From Isotricha intestinalis (taxonomy: Eukaryota; Ciliophora; Litostomatea; Vestibuliferida; Isotrichidae), in NCBI GenBank assembly GCA_023807065.1, contig JAJJLU010004251.1:1-16020 (forward strand): a stretch of 16,020 nucleotides of DNA. Direction: 5' to 3'. This document shows, one piece after another, positions 1-5,945 of this stretch (positions are counted from its first letter, which is position 1; every line of letters starts with the position of its first letter). Below the pieces are notes generated by a model. It saw only the letters and a program-made list of their open reading frames with translations. It made no database searches and was not told where the DNA came from. The position numbers and the translations under genes are program-made.

Positions 1-913
1 TTTCTAAAAGAAATACTTGTTGATAATATTTTAATGACTTATCTTCTAAAATATTTTCTTTTATATTTTCAAAATAATCAAAAGCATCTTTAATATTAAT
101 TTTTTTGTTTTCACTTATTTCTTCATAATCATAAATCAAATCAACTAATTTTTTATAATAAAATAATTCAACTGTTTGTTTATCATTAAATATATTTTCT
201 AATTTATCTTTTGAAATATTTAATTTATTAATACATATAGTTTTTATCTTTTGATAATTTAATATAATTTTATCATATAAATCAAGATTTAGTTGATTTG
301 AATTATTTAAAAAATCTTTTAATATTTCATAAAAATGATTTAATTGTTCTTTGAATTTGAAAAGTTTAAAAATTGTATTTTTATAAAATTCAATTGGTTT
401 AACAACAATTAATTTTTGTTTAATATCAAAAAAGCTATATTGATAATTTTTACTATTTGATAATTTTTGTCTATATATAAATAAATTTATAGAAATATTA
501 TCTATTTGAATGATTTCAAAAATAAAATTAATAAGAGTAAATCTTTTCCTATTTTCAGTTCCTAAAGTATCATAATGATTAATTTCTTTATTATGAGAAA
601 ATATTGATTTAATATTTGAATTTTTGAATATTAATTCATATGTAATTCCTCCTCCACATGCTGTGAAAACATTAATTACATTTTCTCCATAATATAAATT
701 AAAATAAAATAATGCACTCAGATCCTCATATGATTTATTAAAAAGCTGAATTTCAGTGATTCTTGGGTTTTTTGTTTTATCAAATAGATTATCATCAAGT
801 TGAATTTTAATAGTTTCATTTCCAATTATATATTCTTTTCCTAATATTAAGAAAGAGTCATAATTTAAATTTGAGAATTTCAAATCATAAAAAAATATTT
901 CTAAAGAAGCCAT
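1..913 (-). CDS. Unrecognised protein, 5' part only (3' end beyond window)
   Basis: An open frame runs leftwards from an ATG at 913-911 to the window edge without a stop, giving about 304 residues that begin MASLEIFFYDLKFSNLNYDS. I do not recognise the family. The N-terminal half (about residues 1-150) looks like a compact globular fold rich in beta-type alternation and contains a short TACGGG turn near residue 87. The remainder is mostly charged and helical, rich in Asn, Lys, Asp and Tyr, with possible coiled-coil stretches. No signal peptide or membrane segment is evident. Composition (AT-rich codons, AGA for Arg) matches the neighbouring genes. The ATG is preceded by AT-rich sequence with several stops, which supports this start. 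It lies head-to-tail with the TLDc gene upstream on the same strand, 159 bp away. That it is coding is fairly sure, since an open run of this length is unlikely by chance at this AT content; its function is unknown. Confidence 0.7.
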   Translation of the reverse strand, partial: MASLEIFFYDLKFSNLNYDSFLILGKEYIIGNETIKIQLDDNLFDKTKNPRITEIQLFNKSYEDLSALFYFNLYYGENVINVFTACGGGITYELIFKNSNIKSIFSHNKEINHYDTLGTENRKRFTLINFIFEIIQIDNISINLFIYRQKLSNSKNYQYSFFDIKQKLIVVKPIEFYKNTIFKLFKFKEQLNHFYEILKDFLNNSNQLNLDLYDKIILNYQKIKTICINKLNISKDKLENIFNDKQTVELFYYKKLVDLIYDYEEISENKKINIKDAFDYFENIKENILEDKSLKYYQQVFLLE

Positions 914-1072
914 ATCTATTTTTTAAACTTTAAATTTTTAATAATATAAATAAATTTTTTACTTAAAGAGACAAAAATAAAAAAATAATTTTTAATATAT
1001 CAAAAATTTTTGATTTTTAATATTAAATATTTACAATAAATTAAAAAATAAAATTAAATGAAAAAAATTAAT
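914..1072. other. Intergenic spacer between two minus-strand genes
   Basis: These 159 bp of almost pure A/T must hold the 3' end of the TLDc gene and the promoter of the partial gene to its left. I see no conserved element, RNA gene or structured repeat in it. Confidence 0.5.
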
Positions 1073-2302
1073 TTATTTTTTCTTAACTTGAAAAACTTCA
1101 ATTTCTTTCACTTCGAAATCTTGTTCTCCTTCTGTAAACCTATAATTACTTAAAAAACAACTTAAATTTGTACAAAATAATTTCCCTTTTTTCATATTTT
1201 CAAAAATAACAATATCTCCATTTCCAAAAACAGGTCCTCTTTTTAAAACAGAATTAATTGAATAAACATTTATTTGTTTATTCAATTTATTTACTTTTTC
1301 CATTTTATTTATAGAAAACACAAATGTTTCATCATCATTTTTAAAACCATTATCATCCCATTTTAAAGGAGTATATCCTCCAAAAATATATCCTTTCATT
1401 GTTTCAATTAATATTAAAGTACAACCTTTATTATCACATTTATTATGAAAATCTTTTGATTCTTCACCATCTCTACTCATTCTAAAGATTAAATCAAATT
1501 GAATTTCATTATTCATATCTATCCAATTTCTTAATTGCTTTTCTTTTTCTTTATCTTTTGGAAAAATATTTGAAATACCTGTTAAAGAATTTATTTCTTC
1601 TTTATCATCATATAATTTTTGGATTTTAATATTTTGTTCTTTTATAATTTCTTCTAATTGAATAATCTTTTTTTTTAATTCATCTATTATTGAATTATTG
1701 TCATTGATTGGTGGTTTTAATGTATTAATATTTTGGTTTTTTTCTTGTAAAAATTCAATTTTAAGATTTTGTTGATTAATAATTTCTTCTAATTTGTTTA
1801 TTTTTTCAATTTTTTTTTCTAAATTTTGTATTTGAATGTTTTGTTGTTGAATAATATTTTCTTGATTTCTTATTTTTTCTGTTAAAGTTTCAACTGTTTG
1901 ATATAAATTATTTAAATCTTTTATAACTATTGTTCTTTCAATTAATCTAAATTCAGCTTTTTTAATTAAAATATGTGGAACAGGTATTGTTAAAATAATT
2001 TCATTTTCATTATCACTTTTATTTATAAAAGGTTTTTCTTTGTCGTTGTTGTCTATCAATGAATTAATGGTTAAAAATATATCGTAAATAGATTCACAAA
2101 TTTGAAAATATTGGTTTTTTTTAATATTATTTATATTAAATTTGTTCTCATAATATTTACACAAGTTATTTTTTTCATTATTTAATGTAGCTTTAATTAA
2201 TAAAAATTCATTGTTTTCTATATATATTTCTACATTAAAATTTTCATTTTTATTTGATAAACAAGAAAAAGTTTTTTTTACAGGTAAAGGAGCATCAGTC
2301 AT
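1073..2302 (-). CDS. TLDc-domain protein with N-terminal domain and coiled coil
   Basis: The protein has 409 residues. Residues about 250-405 read as a TLDc domain: the run DLIFRMSRDGEESKDFHNKC (about 270-289), then a hydrophobic strand, then GYIFGGYTPLKWDD (about 304-317), and GPVFGNGDIVIFE near 356-368. TLDc proteins of animals and yeast (the OXR1, NCOA7 and MEAK7 types) are known to contact the V-ATPase or act in oxidative-stress responses; a role here is inference. Residues about 127-237 form a Gln/Asn/Lys-rich coiled coil with a 14-residue motif repeated three times (148-161, 172-185, 217-230; pattern E-[EN]-I-I-x-x-Q-N-x-x-I-x-x-L), so the protein is likely an oligomer. Residues 1-125 form a separate unnamed domain. 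No membrane segment is visible. The gene ends with TAA and is divergent from the RRM gene across 338 bp. The TLDc call is fairly sure; the cellular role is not. Confidence 0.8.
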   Translation of the reverse strand: MTDAPLPVKKTFSCLSNKNENFNVEIYIENNEFLLIKATLNNEKNNLCKYYENKFNINNIKKNQYFQICESIYDIFLTINSLIDNNDKEKPFINKSDNENEIILTIPVPHILIKKAEFRLIERTIVIKDLNNLYQTVETLTEKIRNQENIIQQQNIQIQNLEKKIEKINKLEEIINQQNLKIEFLQEKNQNINTLKPPINDNNSIIDELKKKIIQLEEIIKEQNIKIQKLYDDKEEINSLTGISNIFPKDKEKEKQLRNWIDMNNEIQFDLIFRMSRDGEESKDFHNKCDNKGCTLILIETMKGYIFGGYTPLKWDDNGFKNDDETFVFSINKMEKVNKLNKQINVYSINSVLKRGPVFGNGDIVIFENMKKGKLFCTNLSCFLSNYRFTEGEQDFEVKEIEVFQVKKK

Positions 2303-2480
2303 ATAAATATATAATTTTAAAAAATTTAATTAATAAAAATAAATTAAATAAATAAAGTTTATAAAGAAGCTAATTAAAAAAATAACAATAAAACAATAAA
2401 AAAAAAGAATTTCATCATCTCAAAACCCTTAAATCCATAATCTAAATATAATCTTATTAAAGTAAATAAACATCAAATAC

Positions 2481-2492
2481 ATAAACGTTTAT
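2481..2492. repeat. 12-bp perfect palindrome ATAAACGTTTAT
   Basis: The sequence reads identically on both strands and contains the only CG dinucleotide nearby. It sits 149 bp upstream of the RRM start codon and 179 bp upstream of the TLDc start codon. A dimeric transcription-factor site is possible; this is inference from symmetry and position. Confidence 0.4.
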
Positions 2493-2498
2493 ATCATA

Positions 2499-2520
2499 AT
2501 TTTATAATTAATTATAAAAT
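2499..2520. repeat. 22-bp perfect A/T palindrome
   Basis: The element has the core TATAATTAATTATA and extends four matched bases on each side (ATTT...AAAT). It lies seven bases downstream of the 12-bp palindrome. It could form a cruciform or bind a dimer, but palindromes of pure A/T arise easily in this composition. Confidence 0.35.
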
Positions 2521-2640
2521 ATATTTGACATTTATTTTATAATTAAAAAATAAAAATTAAAAATAATTATTATTAAAAAAAATAGAATATCTCAAATTTA
2601 AAATTAATTCAAAAACATTATATAAAAATAAAAAGAGGCA

Positions 2641-3234
2641 ATGTCTCAAGAGCAAGAAAGAGATACAACATTCAATAACAACTTCCCTACTCGTGGAGTA
2701 GGAAGAGGACCTTCAGGACCAAGAGGTGGACGAGGAAATCCTCCACGTCGAAATTATTTTGGTTTTCCAAGAAGAAATCTAGGGAATAGAAGAGGTAGAT
2801 TTAGAAATCAATTTAATAGAAGAATGAATTTAGGTTTTAGAAGATTTAATAATTTTGGAAGAACAGCAAATTACAGAAGATTATATCTTTGGAACTTACA
2901 TCCATATATTAGAAACCAAGAATTATATTCTTTATTTAGACAATGTGGAAGATTAGTAAGATGCAATGTTAATTTTAATCGAAATGGAAGAACAAGAACT
3001 GCTTTCTTACAATTTTTTTATCCTCAAGATGCAAGAAGAGCTATAAGGAGATTTAACAGATTTATGTATAGAGGATATACTGTGAGAATCAGTTATTCAA
3101 GACCTTTTGGATTGGGTTTTGGATTCAGAAATAATACTAGATTTAATAATAATTTAAATAGAAGAGGTCAAAGAAGAATGGTTTTTAGAAGAAATCCAAA
3201 TAGAAGAACTGCTTTCAGAAGAAGAAGACAATAA
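2641..3234 (+). CDS. Arg-rich, lysine-free RRM protein, ALY/REF-like
   Basis: The protein has 197 residues. A single RRM spans about residues 80-152: RNP2 is LYLWNL (81-86) and RNP1 lies at about 117-125 (RTRTAFLQF). The spacing, and an RNP1 that keeps T-A-x-[VL]-x-F but lacks the usual aromatic at its third position, resemble the ALY/REF (THO complex subunit 4) RRM, which acts in mRNA export and transcription coupling. The flanks are low-complexity: RG/RGG-type Arg-Gly-Pro at about 18-36, then Arg/Asn/Phe-rich on both sides of the RRM, ending in a basic tail. By my count Arg is 49 of 197 and Lys is zero. The N- and C-terminal UAP56-binding boxes of classical ALY (LDDIIK-like) are not seen, so an SR-like or other RGG/RRM protein is an alternative. 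Stop TAA at 3232-3234 begins a TAAGGTTT motif. The protein is probably nuclear and RNA-binding; confidence in the RRM is high, in the ALY/REF assignment moderate. Confidence 0.8.
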   Translation: MSQEQERDTTFNNNFPTRGVGRGPSGPRGGRGNPPRRNYFGFPRRNLGNRRGRFRNQFNRRMNLGFRRFNNFGRTANYRRLYLWNLHPYIRNQELYSLFRQCGRLVRCNVNFNRNGRTRTAFLQFFYPQDARRAIRRFNRFMYRGYTVRISYSRPFGLGFGFRNNTRFNNNLNRRGQRRMVFRRNPNRRTAFRRRRQ

Positions 3235-3465
3235 GGTTTTAGTTTAAAATAGAAAAAAATTTATTTAAAATTATCTAAAAATCTTCATTTAAAGATTCAT
3301 GAAAAATGGTAAATTAAACCTTATGTCATAAAAAAATTTTATTTTTTTATTTTTAAAACTAATATTATTCATACCTTCGAAATAAATAAAAATTGAATGT
3401 AAAAAACCTTATATTATAAAAGTATAAAACATCTAAAATTTCGGAAAATATGATTAAATAAAACC
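3235..3465. other. Convergent 3' intergenic region (RRM / eL15)
   Basis: This 231-bp AT-rich spacer lies between two converging stop codons. It holds two internal AAACCTTA copies (3316-3323 and 3404-3411) and is bracketed by one copy at each stop codon. It must contain both 3' ends; no other gene or RNA is seen. Confidence 0.5.
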
Positions 3466-4080
3466 TTAACGATATCTTCTAAGAACAACAGCATTTCTTC
3501 TTTTCCAATTAGCTCTTTGAGAAGGTCTATTCTTATTATCATTAACTCCTTTTTTCCTAAGACCTCTATTTTTCTTTCCTGCAGAAGTAAGTCCTCTTTG
3601 TTCTCTTCTTTTATGAGGAGGCTTAGCAATCCAATTAATTTTAGCATCTCTTCTAATAGCTTTATGGAAAGTATCAACTAAAATAACTTCAAAGAATTTA
3701 TAAGTAGCATCTTGACCAACCCAATAAGAATTTAAAACTCTTAAACTAGGAATTCTTTTACCAACTCTTTGTTCAGCAATCACTTTTAAAGATTTAGTTC
3801 CTTTAACACCAACAACTCCTTGAGTTTTTGGTTTTCCATTTATAATTCCTTTAGCAACTGGTTTCTTTCTTCCTCCTCTTCTTATTTTTATTCTATATAT
3901 TACAAACCCTTGTTTTGCTTTATATCCTAATTTTCTTGCTTTCTCTGGACGAGAAGGACGAGTACAACGATGAATTGCTGGAAGTTGACGATATTCCCAA
4001 GTACGCATACGAAGGACAAAACGCATTAAATCACTTTGCTTTTTTTTCCATATTTCTTCTAGGTATTTGTATGCTCCCAT
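3466..4080 (-). CDS. RPL15: 60S ribosomal protein eL15
   Basis: The protein has 204 residues, the same length as animal eL15, and starts with the nearly universal [17 protein letters not shown]. Other hallmark stretches are [20 protein letters not shown] (about 52-71), [35 protein letters not shown] and the C-terminal RYR. eL15 is a core, rRNA-binding protein of the large ribosomal subunit, assembled in the nucleolus and acting in the cytoplasm. The reading frame is uninterrupted. Codon choice is somewhat less A/T-biased than in the neighbours (some CGA, CGT and GGA), as expected for a highly expressed gene. The gene converges on the RRM gene and is 100 bp downstream of the end of the coiled-coil gene on the same strand. 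The stop TAA begins a TAAGGTTTTA sequence identical over ten bases to that at the RRM stop. The identification is near certain. Confidence 0.98.
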   Translation of the reverse strand: MGAYKYLEEIWKKKQSDLMRFVLRMRTWEYRQLPAIHRCTRPSRPEKARKLGYKAKQGFVIYRIKIRRGGRKKPVAKGIINGKPKTQGVVGVKGTKSLKVIAEQRVGKRIPSLRVLNSYWVGQDATYKFFEVILVDTFHKAIRRDAKINWIAKPPHKRREQRGLTSAGKKNRGLRKKGVNDNKNRPSQRANWKRRNAVVLRRYR

Positions 4081-4180
4081 TAATTTTGAATAGATATTTT
4101 TTCTGAAATTTAATTATTATTTTTTTAAAATTAAATTATTTATTAAGGTTTAATAATTTATTGTGTTTAATATTAATATA
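4081..4180 (-). promoter_or_regulatory. eL15 promoter / 3' end of coiled-coil gene
   Basis: The 100 bp between the two minus-strand genes must carry the eL15 promoter and the 3' UTR of the upstream gene. The sequence is A/T apart from AAACCTTA (minus strand, 4151-4144), the only GC-containing word of note. No TATA element can be distinguished. Confidence 0.4.
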
Positions 4181-5710
4181 TTAATATTGATATTTTATTC
4201 TATCTAATTCTCTTCTTTCTTTATCTTTTATTTGTTCTTCTAAATCTTTTTTATATTGTTCATATCTTTCCATTCTTTTCTTTTTTAAATTATCTTGTTC
4301 ATTTAAATAATTAGTATAATTTTTATTTATTTCATTTCTTATTTTCAAATCATCTTCTCTTTTCTTAATCTTATCTTGTCTTTTTCTTTGAATATTTTCT
4401 TCTAAACTTTTTTTAATTTCTTCAATTTTTTGTAATCTATTCTTATCTGCTTCTAAATATTCATTTTGTTTTCTAGTATTTTTTGCACTATTTCTTTCAC
4501 CTGATATTATTTTATTATAAAAATTATCAACTTGTTGTTCATGAGATTGATAAATCTGAGCAAGAATATTTTGAGCATAAGATTGTTCAATTTCTCTTTC
4601 TCTTACTTTTTGTTTTATTAATTCTTTTTGTAAATCTTGTTTTCTATTCATTTCTTCATTTATTTTTAATAATTGTAAATCTTCTTTAATTCTTTCAGTT
4701 TTATTATTTCTCATTAATCTATTAGTCATACTTTCTGCTTCTGCAGCTAATAAAATTTCTTTTGTTTTTTGCTTTTTTTCTTGAGCTTTCCTTAATTCTT
4801 CCATATTATTTTTTTCTACTTGTTTTAATATTTCATAATTAATCTTATCATCTTCTATTTTTTTCATTCTTTTAGTTTCTTCTTTATCTTTTATAGCTTG
4901 TGCTAAATCAACTTTAAAATCATTAATTTTTTTCACTTTTTCATTATTTTTCTTTTTTTGTTCTTCTTGCCATTTAATATAATTCTCATATTCTTCATTC
5001 ATAAATAAATTATTTTCATTTATTTCATTTATTTTTTTATTATGTTTTTCAGTCATTTGTTGTAGTAAAAATTGTTGAATTTCATTATTTTTTTCTCTTT
5101 CTTCTTCTTTTCTTTTTTTCTCAACTTGTTTATATAATTCATTTTCTTTTTTTAACATTTCTGAACGAGTATCATATGCAACTCTTTGTTTGTACTTATC
5201 TATTAATTCATGTGGTTTTTTTTCTGGTAATTCAACTTCTTCTTTTTTTAATCTATTTTTACCTAATTTTTGCTTTGTTGCAAATCTTTTTAAATCTTCT
5301 TTTCTTTGTTTTGCTTTTTCTTTTATTTTTTCCAATTCTAATTTCCTTCTTTCTTTCAATAATTCTTCTTTTTTAATTGGATCCTTATTATCTTCATCTT
5401 CATATTTATCAATTATTACTTTTGTCTTTGGTAAAGTCTTTGGTGGTTCAGGACATTTACTTTTTACTTTTTTCATTATTTCATTTTCAACTGTTTTATA
5501 TGCTCCTTCATAACTCATTGGACAATTTTTTTCTATTAAAACGTTTTGTATATCATCTATTAACTCATTATCATAATATTTTGATATTGAAAATATATTT
5601 CTATATTTTGATTTTAAAGATATTAGTATTTGATATATTAATTTATCAAATCCAGAATTTGAATTTTGAAGAGCTGTTATAATTGGTGATTCTACAAAGG
5701 TTTGTTTCAT
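4181..5710 (-). CDS. Coiled-coil protein, possibly ciliary/axonemal (TPH-like)
   Basis: The protein has 509 residues. Residues 1-90 are a less charged, possibly folded N-terminal region. From about residue 110 to the end it is nearly continuous charged alpha-helix, rich in Lys, Glu, Gln and Arg with few prolines or glycines. It has recurrent ERK, KKREDD and EEQ patterns, for example RKLELEKIKEKAKQRKEDLK near 122-141 and a terminal stretch around EQYKKDLEEQIKDKERRELD. This composition and length resemble trichohyalin-plectin-homology proteins of cilia (MNS1, CFAP53 and CFAP45-type microtubule inner proteins). That similarity is of pattern, not of recognised residues, so the ciliary role is inference. 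No membrane segment or catalytic motif is present. It is intronless and ends in TAA. The opposite strand gives several F/L-rich pseudo-frames that are only mirror images of the Lys/Glu codons. An alternative is any other structural coiled-coil protein. Confidence 0.75.
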   Translation of the reverse strand: MKQTFVESPIITALQNSNSGFDKLIYQILISLKSKYRNIFSISKYYDNELIDDIQNVLIEKNCPMSYEGAYKTVENEIMKKVKSKCPEPPKTLPKTKVIIDKYEDEDNKDPIKKEELLKERRKLELEKIKEKAKQRKEDLKRFATKQKLGKNRLKKEEVELPEKKPHELIDKYKQRVAYDTRSEMLKKENELYKQVEKKRKEEEREKNNEIQQFLLQQMTEKHNKKINEINENNLFMNEEYENYIKWQEEQKKKNNEKVKKINDFKVDLAQAIKDKEETKRMKKIEDDKINYEILKQVEKNNMEELRKAQEKKQKTKEILLAAEAESMTNRLMRNNKTERIKEDLQLLKINEEMNRKQDLQKELIKQKVREREIEQSYAQNILAQIYQSHEQQVDNFYNKIISGERNSAKNTRKQNEYLEADKNRLQKIEEIKKSLEENIQRKRQDKIKKREDDLKIRNEINKNYTNYLNEQDNLKKKRMERYEQYKKDLEEQIKDKERRELDRIKYQY

Positions 5711-5945
5711 ATTTATTTTTATTCTTAATTATGAAATTGATTTTTTAAATTAATATTCAGATTGATGATAAAATTTAATTATTAATTTAAATTTAATATA
5801 ATATTAAAAACGCACGAAAGTCAAACTGTCATTTTGATTACAATATTTATTTATATCATAAAAAATATATACATTTATCAATACCAAATATTGATAAAGA
5901 TTTATATTTTAAAGGTATTATAGTTTTATACATTAATTGTTGAAC
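5711..5945. other. Intergenic region with hairpin, between two minus-strand genes
   Basis: This 235-bp region holds the 3' end of the PAS gene and the promoter of the coiled-coil gene. It contains a 10-bp stem hairpin (5874-5898) and a conspicuously GC-richer patch at about 5810-5832 (AACGCACGAAAGTCAAACTG and following bases) inside otherwise A/T sequence. No gene is seen. Confidence 0.5.
5874..5898. repeat. Inverted repeat / hairpin, 10-bp stem, 5-nt loop
   Basis: TTTATCAATA (5874-5883) and its exact complement TATTGATAAA (5889-5898) flank CCAAA. It begins 47 bp after the stop codon of the PAS gene in the direction of transcription, so it would form in that gene's 3' UTR. A 3'-end or RNA-stability element is possible; there is no direct evidence. 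Confidence 0.45.

Larger units (their letters stand above)
2303..2640. promoter_or_regulatory. Divergent promoter region between TLDc and RRM genes
   Basis: This 338-bp gap must carry the promoters and 5' UTRs of two divergent genes. It is nearly all A/T. Visible landmarks are AAACCCTTAAA at 2423-2433 (the most C-rich patch), a perfect 12-bp palindrome ATAAACGTTTAT at 2481-2492, and a perfect 22-bp A/T palindrome at 2499-2520. No TATA box can be picked out against this background, and no tRNA, snoRNA or ORF of note is present. Assignment as a promoter is by position only. Confidence 0.5.
3232..4151. repeat. Dispersed TAAGGTTT motif, five copies around eL15
   Basis: Exact copies of TAAGGTTT lie at 3232-3239 (+), 3316-3323 (-), 3404-3411 (-), 3461-3468 (-) and 4144-4151 (+). 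The first and fourth include the TAA stop codons of the RRM and eL15 genes. The fifth lies 64 bp upstream of the eL15 ATG. A close relative (TTTAAGGGTTT on the minus strand) is at 2423-2433, upstream of the RRM gene. I found no other exact copy by reading the window. Function is unknown. Confidence 0.55.

Noticed and set aside
2423..2433. AAACCCTTAAA as a telomeric repeat remnant
   Set aside because: It is a single copy with no tandem repetition; neither window end carries telomere repeats.
3235..3465. Possible transcription terminator hairpins in the convergent gap
   Set aside because: Only weak A/T self-complementarity is visible, no better than expected at this composition.
3414..4106. 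Small frames overlapping eL15 on both strands
   Set aside because: eL15 is unambiguous over this interval, and the alternatives have no family features.
4483..5682. Several F/L-rich plus-strand open frames that look like small membrane proteins
   Set aside because: They lie antisense to the Lys/Glu-rich coiled-coil gene; complements of AAA and GAA codons read as Phe and Leu, producing false hydrophobic proteins.
5762..5775. TTGATGAT as a possible C box of a C/D snoRNA
   Set aside because: There is no matching D box (CTGA) at a suitable distance on the same strand and no terminal stem.
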